DNA of 64,000 bases from Lingula anatina (GCF_001039355.2 NW_019775758.1:130738-194737); one strand, 5' to 3'. Counted from the stretch's first letter, positions 12,267 through 22,954 are shown. Notes: generated by a model from the sequence alone, not told the origin. Numbers and translations: made by a program.

Positions 12267-13549
12267 ATGGCACAATACGATGTTCCTGATGAGAGCGACC
12301 TCATGGAGTGTCCTTACGACCCCGTCCACATGATACGGGCCAAGAGGTTCCCCTATCACCTGATGAAATGTCGCAAGGTCAGTGCATGAGCATTAAGGTC
12401 CCTTTTCTCTCTCTCTGGATATTATGGAGCATTCATTGCACGTGTGGAGATCGAAACCATTTAATGGCAGAAGGACAGTAATGTCAGATGTAGATTCAAG
12501 GGCTTTGGGGGTGGGGGTAAAGGTATCACAATTTTGCCTCTTTTCCCCATCCACCTCCCCCCATTCCACCCCCCCTCCCCCTGCCCTGCTTGGACGCTTG
12601 GATCAGACAATGTGTTTTGTATATACAGTTGTGCTTGAAAGATGAGATTCATGTAATAACACTGGGTGAGTGACTTGAAACTAATTTTAGAGAGAGGGGA
12701 GAGTTATTGAGCAAGAAGTTTTAGACAATCTTGTAGTCCTTGTCTTACAGAACTATGCTGGAAAAGACATGAAGACGTGTCCTTTCAATGCCAGACATGT
12801 TGTGCCGGGACCAGAGCTGAGGTATCACATTTCACGCTGTCCAGATAAAGCCATGCTACAGCAGGATGTGAAGAATGGTAATCTTGGGATTGACACTAGT
12901 ACTATTTTTGGAATTGTGTCCAATTTTGTTTTTCAGTTTTGTATGAACTTTATGAAATTTGATCCAACATTTCAAGAATTAATAACAACTACTGTGTCTT
13001 TCTCAGAAGAACATGATCAACAAATGATAAGGTCAGAATTACCATGTCAGTGTGAAGATGAGTGCGCACACACACACACAAAAAATTTAGATTGAAAAAA
13101 ATGTAAAAAGATGGAGAAGATATTTTTAGTAAGGGAGGCTTGAGAGTAGAATATAACCTACACTTGAATTACAGCCATGGAAAAAGAAGAAGACGAGGGT
13201 GCATATTTCAAAGGAAACACCTCCGTACCCACATATTTCCCAGAGTGGGACCGACCCGAGCCTACGGAAGACTGGGATGCAGAGACTCCTGGGATACCTA
13301 GAATAGGCGTGGACCCTAAGGAGCTGAACAACCCCACTAGAACTTATATCAAGGACTTGGTGGGGTGAGCACTAAATAGCATCTGCAGAGAAATTGACAC
13401 TCTGAGTTGAATAAAACCGTAATGACATACTTATGACATTCGTAATGTCTTAGTCCGACTGTCTGTATTTTGTTCACTGTCTGTCTCTGTGTCGTCTGAC
13501 TAGTGCAGTGTCTGTCCAGTTTTGATTATCGTTGTTTAATAGTACCTAT

Positions 13550-13602
<53 letters not shown>

Positions 13603-16477
13603 TTAGATAAGTATAAAATATAAATTTAAAATAACTTTATAAAAACGTAAGTGACAGAGGATTGTCTTCATTTTGTTTCCTATCAGAATGACTCCTGCAG
13701 AGAAGAAGAGACACAAGAACAGACTTCAGAGAAGAGCACAAAGAATACAACAGGGGCTGTAAGTTAGCATTAACTGACTGAATATTGTTTGAAAGCACCT
13801 TCCTGGGCTTTGTGATAAAATCACCAGTGTCAGATATAAGGTTGGAATATTTAAATGATGTTTTATTACACTACTACTAATGTAGTGTGCAATTGATTTT
13901 TGAGGAATGGCTGTGTGCATGCCTGTTTATATTAATTTTCTGAAGTTGATACATGTAGGTGAAATAAATTTAAATATTTAGTGAAAATATTGTATCTACC
14001 CAAGATTTGAAACAGGGATTGTATATATTTATATGCATTGAAGTGAATTGCATGTCTGAATGCAGGACTTGTTTATTGCAATTTTTTCCCTTCAAGTGTT
14101 AACCCCACACACCTGTCTTCCATTGCCCATTCGTGGAAGTATCTATGGCAGGGTGGTTGCTAGGGTGAAGGTATTAGTAAAGGTGCATTCACAACAGAAG
14201 TTGAGCTGTTGAGAAGTTGACTAACAGATCTGAATCTAATTTGGTCAACCCAGTTGAAAGCTTTCTGCCTAATGCCCACTGGGAATCTATTCAGTGTCTA
14301 TTAGACCCCATTTCCAGAGATTAGATCGATCTACTTTAGATCGACCTAACTCCCTGGGGGTTCACGCTAAATAGCTGTCAGCCGAGCGGACACGAAAGTT
14401 AATTACCCTCTTACAGCTTGTAGTAGGCGGGGCGAACATTTAAGCCGGATTATCTGAAGGTAATCTAGTGAGACTCCCCGTGGGGATAGATCGATCTAAA
14501 ATCTCTGGGAAAGCACCCTTAGAGGATTAGGCATCAAGTTTTCAAGTGGGTAGGCCATATTTCAGCCGCAGATATGTTAGTTCACATATCAACTTGTTCT
14601 GAATTCGGCCGAAGAATAAAATGTCGGCAGTAGGTTTCAACTTTAAAACTCTACCCTGTAGTCCACCAGATGCCTCGGATGAAGAAGAGAATGAAGAGAA
14701 GCCTGGATCCCAACCAGAGTCCCAGCCACGTGAGGACAGTCCCAGTGGGCAGCTCCGGCTGCCCAAACAGGCCGCACAGACCCTGCAGATGGCCCAGCAG
14801 AGCAGGGCAGCGGTCAAGCAGCAAGGACCGTCCAGTGTGTTTGCTTACTCTCTCAGTCAGGCTGGCCTAGGGAGAGGAGTTGGTAGAGGACTGGGGAATG
14901 GTGAGTGTATAATAATAATAATGATATTAATAATAATAATAATGACAATAATAATAATGAAAATGATAATAATAACGATAATAATAATAAAAGGGTTAAT
15001 TGTGCTCTGCAATATGTACAACACATATTGAATGTATTGCCTGCTGTTTTTGGCATTTCCTTTAACATTTCTACCTAAAAATGACATGACAATTTATACT
15101 GCATATACTACAGTAATATGTTTATTAGTCAAAATTCTGAATAGAAAATAATGCATATCTTCGAACATTAAACCATGTAATGTGCAAAAAAAGGTTTTGG
15201 GTATACCGAGATGCTGTTGGGGTATAATCCTGAGAAAAATGTAACTGTAGCAAAACCAGAAATCGTTAAGTACTGTTCAAATTGATAAGTGAACTTTAGG
15301 TCTTTTGATAAAGTAAAATGATGCAAATTATCTCCACAGGTCAGATTGGTGCTAACGGAATGGTGCCCCCAGGGTTCTCTGCACAAAATGGCGTCCTGTC
15401 CCACAGCGAGAATGCACAGATGCTTGCCAACCTAGCTCGCGGGCGAGGTATCGCTAGGGGGATAGCTCGTGGCAGTCCACCCTCTATGTCTCCTACTCGA
15501 CCAGGTGGGGAGACTGGGAGAAATTTTAATTCAAAACAGAAAAATTAAAATGCTATTTTACTTTAGATAATAAAGTGATGTATACTGATTTTGATTTATT
15601 TATTTTTTAATTATATATTTCCTTTGTTCACATTGCTCAAGGTAAAGTAGGTTCATTCAAATTTGTTATAGTGAATATTTTCGCTCGTGAGTGAGCTTTA
15701 TTTGAACTGTACTTTTCTGTTCCAGGTTCAACACCCCCAGGTGGAGCCCCAGTTTTCCAGGTGGGCAGAGGGCGTGGCATTTTGACCACTGGTCAGCCAG
15801 GTGAGAACGGGAACATTCACACCTCAAACCCCCCACCCCCCGCTCCCCACCTCCACATATGATAATATGCCATTTATCCCAGGAGAATTTGTCAAACACA
15901 CATCCACCCCCATGCATGTAACAAAATTCCATTCATCCTGGGAAAATTTGTCAAGCACGAGTTTTTCAAAGGAAGAACTTGCACTGTACTAAATAAGAAT
16001 TAATGTAAATACTCAGTCTGTTTTTCGCCAGGTTCTCCATCCTTTGTGGTGCCGAACATAAGCCAGTTACAACAGCAACAGAATGTGGGTCAAGGTGACC
16101 AAGTTCAAGGTCAGGGTGATGTGGGTCAAGGTCAGAATGATGTGGGTCAAGGTCAGGTGCCCCAGGATGGAGATGAAAAAGAAGAAACGGAAACAGCTGA
16201 GGTGCAGAGGGTGAAGGCCATCAGGAAAATCCAGAAGAAGCTGAGACAGGTATGCCAAGAATGTGGACTCAGTACTGATGATGCTTACTATTTAAAAAAA
16301 GTGGAAGAATAATTAGTAAGATGATGCACTCAATGATTTTTNTATCGCCTCTCTGATCCTCTAGTTTTTTTCTGATTTTCAACCTCTTATTTTTTAAATT
16401 TACTAATAGATAGCAGACTTGGAGGCTGAAGGCAAAGAATTGGATGAAGCTCAGGTAGGTTTTATTTCATCACCTAT

Positions 16478-16512
<35 letters not shown>

Positions 16513-16851
16513 TTTTTGCTTCATGCAACTGGATGAAGCTCAGGTACAACATGTAGGTTTTACTATACCACATATTCATTTATTTATTTATTTATTTATT
16601 TTTTTTTTTGCTTCATGAAACCTATGTATGTTAAGCTGAACATCTTTTATCTTATGTTTTATACATTTATTATTATTTTTTTAATAAAAAAGGCTTGTAC
16701 TTCTAGTGAGATAAATTGATTAATATTATGTTGATATTGGAGTCGTTGGAGATTCTCAGATTAAACTGAATGCTGCTGTTGATTTGTCTTTTAGATGGAA
16801 AAAGTCTCTAAGAAAGTGGAACTGGAAAATGAATTACAAAAACTCCAGTAA
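12267..16851 (+). CDS. GTSF1: GTSF1-like CHHC zinc-finger protein with RG-rich linker and PYM/eIF2A-like C-terminus
   Basis: Exons: 12267-12377, 12751-12877, 13175-13364, 13687-13758, 14662-14900, 15340-15504, 15726-15800, 16032-16249, 16410-16454, 16795-16851, all frame-compatible; 432 residues. Residues 15-36 ([21 protein letters not shown]) and about 47-69 ([21 protein letters not shown]) are two CHHC fingers of the U11-48K/GTSF1 type. Residues 100-115 hold an acidic Trp pair ([16 protein letters not shown]) like the PIWI-contacting tail of GTSF1. Residues 238-320 contain GRG/RGRG clusters, candidate dimethylarginine Tudor ligands. Residues 388-431 (RKIQKKLRQ...) resemble the C-terminal helix of PYM and eIF2A. 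GTSF1 proteins are normally about 170 residues, cofactors of PIWI-piRNA silencing, so this one is much longer. The CAG-TAA at 16846-16851 may instead be donor CA|GTAAGT leading to the GNAT exon. Confidence 0.82.
13556..13598. repeat. (CT)n microsatellite
   Basis: CT run in intron 3 of the GTSF1-like gene. Confidence 0.95.
14177..14606. mobile_element. MITE family C, degraded copy split by family A insertion
   Basis: Left part contains GGTGCATTCACAACAGAAG and GACTAACAGATCTGAAT. The right part contains TAGGCCATATTTCAGCCGCAGA and TTGTTCTGAATTCGGCC. These match in inverted fashion the ends of the cleaner copy at 19845-20052. The family A element at 14304-14518 interrupts it. Boundaries are approximate and no clean target duplication was found. 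It ends about 55 bp upstream of exon 5. Confidence 0.5.
14304..14518 (+). mobile_element. MITE family A, copy 1 (215 bp, TTA duplication)
   Basis: Ends GACCCCATTTCCAGAGATTAG and its inverted counterpart (AATCTCTGGGAAAGCACCC) are flanked by TTA on both sides (14301-14303, 14519-14521). Internal landmarks shared by all copies: GATCGACCTAACTCCCTG, GGGGGTTCACGCTAAAT, GTTAATTACC, AATCTAGTGAGACTCCCC. It lies in intron 4 of the GTSF1-like gene and appears nested in an older inverted-repeat element whose ends are near 14177 and 14606. The 3 bp TTA duplication suggests PIF/Harbinger mobilisation. Confidence 0.88.
16343..16364 (+). mobile_element. Isolated 3' end of the Helentron-like element
   Basis: Twenty-two bases after a single N are identical to the terminal 22 bases of the element ending at 19783, including the half-hairpin CGCCTC and terminal CTAG followed by T. 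The rest of the hairpin is missing because the N replaces it. This suggests that a second element was inserted in intron 8 and collapsed in assembly. Confidence 0.72.
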
Positions 16852-17021
16852 GTAGTAAGACATTTGGGATAAATTTTGCCTTATTACCCATGAGCACAGC
16901 TACATGTTAGTAGTACTGCAAAGGCATTAAATACATTTAAAAGAGTAATCAGTATACTGTTATAGACTTCGTATCTGTATGGAGATTTATACAGACATAA
17001 GTTTTAAGCTTTTGGTGATAA

Positions 17022-19783
17022 TTGTACCACCAGCGTAGGCGCTGGCGGTACACATGGTTTTAGTCCCGACCCGCATGTTCCGCCGGCTCCGCCGGCTCCT
17101 CTGGCTCCGCCGCCATCTCACCGTTACCGCTTCTCCTCCTAGACGGTATGTGCCTCTGTACCTACCTCTTGGATTTAGGTCACCTATAATCTCAACTCGT
17201 TCCACGTAAAATTTGGGCTTTGTCGGAATTGGGGTCTAGGTGTGGCACTCATTGCAATGCACCCTTGTCCAAAAATGGCAAAATTAAATGCTAATTATCT
17301 ACCCTTCGGAAGGAATTATGGGGAAAATTTCTACAGACGGCTTTCCAAAAGTCATATGTGTAGATTTCAAATATGCCCTTGGATTTGACCTTTGACCTTT
17401 ATTTCAAGGTCAAACGGGCGAAAATTTTCAAAAAAATGAAATTTTTTACAAAAAAAAATATTTGCGCTGTTATTCAGACACTACACAGACTTAACCAATA
17501 ATATTATTGGAAAGTGTTACCCTTCGGGTCATCTTTCATCTCCGTGAATTTGGGGTCAATCGGTGCATTTTCACGGGAGTAGCGGCCATAAGATACCGAA
17601 ACTGAAAACTGTCTCTAATTCAGGAACCGTTAATGCTAGAGACCCATTCTTTTTTGCATTTTGTAGAGCATGGAGGTAGACACTGGAGGTGGTTTCCGTT
17701 TTTTTGTATTCCATACGATTTTCGAGTTACGCTGTATCAAAAAGTACATATTGGTGGTGAAAGCAAAATGTGCAGTACGGTAATGGATAATAAATTTTGA
17801 ACCCTGGGAAAATAAAACATAAGGCTTGGCAAGGCAGACAATTTCTGGTCAAAAATGACATTATTTCATGAAATTTGAACATCTTGAACTTCTGAGCACC
17901 TCCCATTTCAAGAATTTCAACCAAAATGACCTTTTCTTTTTTGTAATTAATTTTTTCTGTAGGAAATTTATGGCACATTATTGTAACTCCAAAATCATAA
18001 CATTTAGTCCCTTATATGTCCAAAACTGGCAGAGATAGGTCCATAGTTAATATTGAATTTGAATAGGAAGTCATATACTGGCAACGTAAGTGTGACCTTG
18101 AAATTGACCTTTGACCTACTTTTCATCATGAATTGAACTTTGCAAATTTTTGTACCCTTTTATCTCCAAAACTGGCAAAGATAGGTCCATAGTTACTATT
18201 GAAGTTGAACAGGAAGTCATATACTTGTAATCTTACTCTGACCTTGAAATTGACTTTTGACCTACTTAACAGCATAAACTGAACTTTGCAACTTTTTAAT
18301 GCTTTTTTTTTTCAAAACTGGCAGAGATACGCCCATAGTTACTATTGAATTTGAATAGAAAGTCATTACAGCCAATTTACTGTGACCTTAAAATTGACCT
18401 TTGACATACTTTTAACCATGAACTGACATTTGCAAATTTTGTTCCCTTTTATCTCCAAACCTGGCAGAGATAGGTCCATAGTTACTATTGAAGTTGAACA
18501 GGAAGTCATATACTTGAAATCTTACTCTGACCTTGAAATTGACCTTTGACCTACTTAACAGCATAAACTGAACTTTGCAACTTTTTAATGCTTTTTTTTT
18601 TTCAAAACTGGCAGAGATACGCCCATAGTTACTATTGAATTTGAATAGAAAGTCATTACAGCCAATTTACTGTGACCTTAAAATTGACCTTTGACATACT
18701 TTTAACCATGAACTGACATTTGCAAATTTTGTTCCCTTTTATCTCCAAACCTGGCAGAGATAGGTCCATAGTTACTATTGAAGTTGAACAGGAAGTCATA
18801 TACTTGAAATCTTACTCTGACCTTGAAATTGACCTTTGACCTACTTTTCACCATGAACTGAACTTTGCAAATTTTGCTTCCCTTTTATCTCCAAAACTGG
18901 CAGAGATAGGTCCATAGTTACTATTGAAGTTGAATAGGAAGTCATATACTGGCAATCTAAATGTGACCTTAAAATTGACCTTTGACCTACTTTTCACCAT
19001 GAACTGAACTTTGCAAATTTTGCTTCCCTTTTATCTCCAAAACTGGCAGAGATAGGTCCATAGTTACTATTGAACTTGAATAGGAAGTCATATACTGGCA
19101 ATCTAAGTGTGACCTTGAAATTGACCTTTGACCTACTTTTCATCATGAATTGAACTTTGCAAATTTTGGTTCCCTTTTATCTCCAAAACTGACAAGATAC
19201 GCCCATAGTTACTATTGAATTTGAATAGGAAGTCATATACTGGCAATCTAAGTGTGACCTCGAAATTTACGTTTGACCTACTTTTTATCATGAATTGAAG
19301 TTTACAAATTTTGGTTCCCTTTTATCTCCAAAACTGGCAGAGATAGGTCCATAGTTACTATTAAACTCGAATAGGAAGTCATATACTGGCAATCCAAGTG
19401 TGACCTTGAAATTGACCTTTGACCTACTTTTCATCATGAATTGAACTTTGCAAATATTGGTTTCCTTTTATCTCCAAAACTGGCAGAGATAGGTCCATAG
19501 TTACTGTTGAACTTGAATAGGAAGTCATATACTGGCAATTTACTTTGACCTACTTTTTACGATGAAATGAACTTTGATTGTACCATTTTTAGTTTTTTTT
19601 TTTTTTGTTTTTTTTTGCATATTTTGAGAATTCTTGTTGATTGCATTTTATACAGCTTGTCAAGCACAAGACTGGTGGTGGTGTCCCTTTCTTTTTTTGT
19701 GGGGGGGGGGGGTCCATACCAATGCGCTTACTCCAGCTGGTGGTACAATATCCGGAGGCGGTATCGCCTCTCTGATCCTCTAG
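17022..19783 (+). mobile_element. Non-autonomous Helentron-like element with internal tandem repeats
   Basis: A 13 bp subterminal inverted repeat pairs TTGTACCACCAGC at 17022-17034 with its complement at 19736-19748. The 5' copy opens a hairpin (17024-17051). The 3' end has a perfect stem GAGGCG/CGCCTC (19755-19770, loop GTAT), then 13 nt ending CTAG, followed by T. This is the arrangement of Helitron/Helentron 3' termini (hairpin, short spacer, CTRR, insertion before T). The interior from about 18000 to 19560 is a tandem array. No Rep/helicase coding is seen, so it is non-autonomous (HINE-like). The exact 5' end is uncertain. It fills the interval between the PYM-like exon and the GNAT exon. 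Confidence 0.78.
18000..19560. repeat. Tandem array, ~145 bp unit, about eleven copies
   Basis: Recurring landmarks TCTCCAAAACTGGCAGAGATA, GGTCCATAGTTACTATTGAA, GAAGTCATATACT and TGACCTTTGACCTACTTTT recur about every 145 bp. Units differ by scattered substitutions. Two adjacent ~290 bp dimers (about 18232-18521 and 18522-18811) are nearly identical, showing recent higher-order duplication. The array is the core of the Helentron-like element, and the organisation recalls the repeat-cored elements known from molluscs. Confidence 0.88.
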
Positions 19784-19844
19784 TAGGAAGTTATTGTTAT
19801 TTTTTTTTGGATGTGCTGTAGCAGATTATTGAGATTTAGATATA

Positions 19845-20052
19845 GGGGCCATTCAGAATAGATGATCCGAGTACTAACAGATTCGCCGACTAAATATGGC
19901 CAACCACACTTCAGAAGCAATGTTGCTGATTCCCGATGGCGCGTGTGGAGGTGGGGAGACCATGGAATTAGCGGAATCGCTTTTGAAGTGGGGTCGGCCA
20001 TATTTAGTCGGCAGATCAGTTAGTACTCAAATCATCTATTCTGAACTGCCCC
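19845..20052. mobile_element. MITE family C, 208 bp, ATA duplication
   Basis: Left end GGGGCCATTCAGAATAGATG and right end CATCTATTCTGAACTGCCCC form terminal inverted repeats that extend about 55 bp inward through GACTAAATATGGCC. ATA flanks both sides (19842-19844, 20053-20055). It ends about 80 bp upstream of the GNAT reading frame. Confidence 0.85.
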
Positions 20053-20133
20053 ATAAATACGTAGTAAGCTATTAGTTTCTTTGTAATTTCATTACACTAT
20101 AAATGCCTTTTCATTTCCTTCGAGTAGATACCT

Positions 20134-20652
20134 ATGGCATACAGAGATCCAGATCAAGTAACTGGTCCACAAAAGAAACTTGTTATACGTCAGACTGCAA
20201 GGAATACCAAACATCGGCATCTGTTCCGTCAAGTTGCCAGGGATACTTGTGGGGAAACATTTGATCCACCAGAAGATAACATCATTGTGTTTTTGTATGA
20301 ACAAAACCCCATGGCATTTCCTTCAGAAAAACTTATTGGAGTGGGAAGTTACAGACCAGCATCTGATTTTAATAATGATGATACAGAGTTTGTAAGCAAG
20401 AGATTTCATTCCATCACATTCTTATTTATAAAAAGAGATTTTCAAGGTCAAGGATATGGCAGAAAGGCTTTGAAATTCATGGAAAGGGATATGCTTAAGA
20501 GACGCCAGAGAGATATTAAAGTTGAAAGTGCACAGAAAGCAGTACCATTCTTTGAGAAAAATGGTTATTATTGTGCTGGAGAGCCAATGGACTGTGTTTG
20601 TGGAGGATCACCTTTGTTTGCAAAACTGTTTCCAATGGAAAAAAAATTATAG
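20134..20652 (+). CDS. GNAT-family N-acetyltransferase domain (separate gene or last exon of GTSF1-like gene)
   Basis: An uninterrupted frame of 172 codons ends at TAA. It has a GNAT fold signature: a strand with SITFLFIKRDF, then the acetyl-CoA pyrophosphate loop QGQGYG followed by RKALKFME (motif A, Q-x-x-G-x-G), and near the C-terminus ESAQKAVPFFEKNGY (motif B). GNATs transfer acetyl from acetyl-CoA to amines or protein N-termini/lysines; the substrate cannot be read from sequence. ATG 20134 lies 6 nt after a splice-acceptor-like TTCCTTCGAGTAG. A second AG at 20143-20144 would join in frame with donor CA|GTAAGT at 16847, yielding a 600-residue fusion. With the first acceptor the frame would not fit. 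A weak TATAAATG upstream (near 20099) allows an independent intronless gene. Confidence 0.78.
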   Translation: MAYRDPDQVTGPQKKLVIRQTARNTKHRHLFRQVARDTCGETFDPPEDNIIVFLYEQNPMAFPSEKLIGVGSYRPASDFNNDDTEFVSKRFHSITFLFIKRDFQGQGYGRKALKFMERDMLKRRQRDIKVESAQKAVPFFEKNGYYCAGEPMDCVCGGSPLFAKLFPMEKKL

Positions 20653-21784
20653 AATATTAGACTGCAATATGAAGGTGCTAGAGGTCGTTAGGCAAAATGG
20701 TTTGCCAGCATCCAGGCTCTGTCTTGAATATTTTGTCTGGAATACAAACTCAAGCTAATAGAAATGTTTCTATACCTTTGAAGGATTTTCATATTATATG
20801 AGGAAAAGATATATATGAGAGAGTCTGCATTTTGCATCAAGTTTCAAAAAGAGTTGATAATTTAGTAGAAAGGCTTGGATTTCCCTTTTTTATTCGAATT
20901 CTTTTATTCCATCCCTGTGTATTACCTATCTTATTTAATTCTTCACATTTACAGTGTAGAATTGATTCAAACTGACCTCACCATTGGACTGGGGATATTT
21001 CTGTGAGAAGTTTAATATCAGTTTTATGTGAATTATTTCGTGCTTTACTGTACAATGTAATACATGTTTATTTCCATCTTACCCCCATTTTATATTATTT
21101 GATTGTATAATTTATAAAAACATTTCACAGTATGTAGCAAGCTTTGCAGTAAAAGTCTAATTTATCTTGGAAAACCAATCAATGAGTACATGGTGTTCTA
21201 AGGGCTCCATATTTTATCCATGAAATATGAATACATTTTTTCACTCACAGCATTTTAACTTGCATATATCTTGTGTGAGAAATCTTAATTCGATCAGGCA
21301 GGTGCTTTGTGTTGATACTAGGGACATGTACAGTTGCGTTGAGGGGAAGCTCTGTATAGTTGACTCTATTACATAATAGCCAGGGGCTCCAGGCTATAAG
21401 TTGTCAATCTCAAATGGTACAAAAAAAAAAAAAACTAGTACTAAGTATCATAAACTTGGGCCCCCAAGAGAACGTTTTAATGGGCGTTACGATGCATCAA
21501 ACTTTAAATGGTTTTCAGAATTTTCGATTAATCCCTGAATTTACTTTTGGATGTACCTTTAGGCTGATGTTGATGAAAGCCATCTATCATTGCGCATTTA
21601 AAAATTATTCCGTAAAACGCCCTTGTGTATTTAGAAAAAAGTCACTATTCATGACCGTTTTGAAGTAGCATATTTACGTTTAACATTTTCTGTGTTGGTA
21701 AAAACGTTCACTCAACAATACTTCATATCTACAATTCACGCTCTAATTCAATCGCGTTCAAAGATGTAGGTAACCTAGAGGCAA
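20653..21784. other. Intergenic or 3' UTR, no gene seen
   Basis: AT-rich sequence after the GNAT stop with no canonical AATAAA close by. Frames are short. Repetitive landmarks of the MITE families are absent. Confidence 0.5.
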
Positions 21785-22501
21785 ATGGCGTCAGCAAACA
21801 TGGGTGTTTCAGTCAACAACTCACAAAATGATGCGCTGTCATTTGTACTAGACCAATTTCTTCCTTCATCTCTTCTTAAAAATGCAGCGTCGAAAAGTCG
21901 TGTTAATGCTGAAATGACTAAAATCGTAATTGAGACGGTGGTCGGGGCAAAAGACCCAAACGCCGGAAATTCGTCTCTCAATGTCGTTGGCAGCCAGAGC
22001 GATGGATTAGCAATTCCTAGTCATTTTATCTTTCCTGGCGATTTCTTTCAAGGAACAGGACTCGGTGACTCGATAGTGGACACTTCACAAGCTAAACTCA
22101 TTACCAGTGACCTAGATATAATGACGGTAGTTAGTCCTGAGTTGGTAACGTCAAATGGTAAAAAGTGCTGCATTTTTCATGTAGAAAATACAGATGACCC
22201 AGTGTACGTCAGGCTGAAAATCACACCCGATTTAAAAGAATTGATCAAAATCGAACATAACGACAATATTGATAATGTGATGTACCTGAGTACAACACCT
22301 TTGACCCGAACAGGTATCACGACGTGCCTGAAAGCCTATGGGAAATCGGGGTTCATACACCTGATTACCATACAAGGACCAGCCGTAACAGTATCTCTTT
22401 CTACTCTTCATGAAAGTGGATATTTGGTTCCGAACTTGAGCTTTGACAATGTAACAGCATTCGCCTGCCAAAGGCCTCAGGCCTTTCATAAGTGGGAATA
22501 G
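21785..22501 (+). CDS. Mab-21/cGAS-like nucleotidyltransferase-fold protein, truncated
   Basis: A 238-codon frame beginning with ATG. Residues about 68-75 (VVGSQSDGL) fit the nucleotidyltransferase GS motif. Residues about 107-114 (TSDLDIMTVV) fit the following hD-x-Dh metal-binding pair, and PVYVRLKI fits the strand that follows in Mab-21 proteins. This family includes cGAS and cGAS-like receptors, which make cyclic dinucleotides on sensing nucleic acids, but many Mab-21 members have unknown roles. The usual length is 400-700 residues; here the frame stops before the third catalytic Asp and the helical C-lobe. No strong donor was seen near the stop, so it may be a degraded copy, or the rest may lie beyond the gap at 22955. 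Family assignment is by motif only. Confidence 0.55.
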   Translation: MASANMGVSVNNSQNDALSFVLDQFLPSSLLKNAASKSRVNAEMTKIVIETVVGAKDPNAGNSSLNVVGSQSDGLAIPSHFIFPGDFFQGTGLGDSIVDTSQAKLITSDLDIMTVVSPELVTSNGKKCCIFHVENTDDPVYVRLKITPDLKELIKIEHNDNIDNVMYLSTTPLTRTGITTCLKAYGKSGFIHLITIQGPAVTVSLSTLHESGYLVPNLSFDNVTAFACQRPQAFHKWE

Positions 22502-22801
22502 TCCCCTACCTGATATGCATAAAAGCGTTTAGAAAAGGTCTTTCCTTCAATATGTGATGTGGCCAAACAATTTTCACGGTGCATTAAGATAAACAGTAAA
22601 AGAATACCCACAATAAATTCGGCAACCGAGAGGTGCGGCAACATATAGATAATTGCGGTAGTATTTATGCCGAAACATCAAAATGAATAGCCCCGCCGTT
22701 CGAGCCTTTTAATCAGATTCAGATCAGATTAACCAATCAAAGCAACGGAAAGGGGGTCACGTCACCTTCCCACCAGGCCATGCCATGTAAACAAAGCAGC
22801 A

Positions 22802-22889
22802 TGGACGGCTGTAATGAAGAGTCTGAGGAGGGAGACGCGAAATCTTCGCCAAATTCTCATCTTTCGTGTTGCATGCACATAGAAGAAGG
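22802..22889 (+). CDS. Possible first coding exon, gene unknown
   Basis: ATGGACGGCTGTAATGAAG starts a short acidic frame ending at a weak donor (AAG|GTAGCT). Upstream sequence has a compact, less AT-rich promoter-like character. The remainder would fall in the N gap or after it. No homology is recognised and it may not be coding. Confidence 0.2.
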
Positions 22890-22954
22890 TAGCTAATTAA
22901 GAGACTCTAGATACCATCACACGTGTTCGCTGGGAAAATTTTAGAGTCGCAGCG

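Noticed and set aside
16046-16312. 88-codon ORF as a separate small gene
   Set aside because: Its first 68 codons are exon 8 of the GTSF1-like gene; the remainder reads into the intron.
18000-19560. CRISPR-like array
   Set aside because: Units are contiguous ~145 bp repeats without unique spacers, in an animal genome; it is the core of a Helentron-like element.
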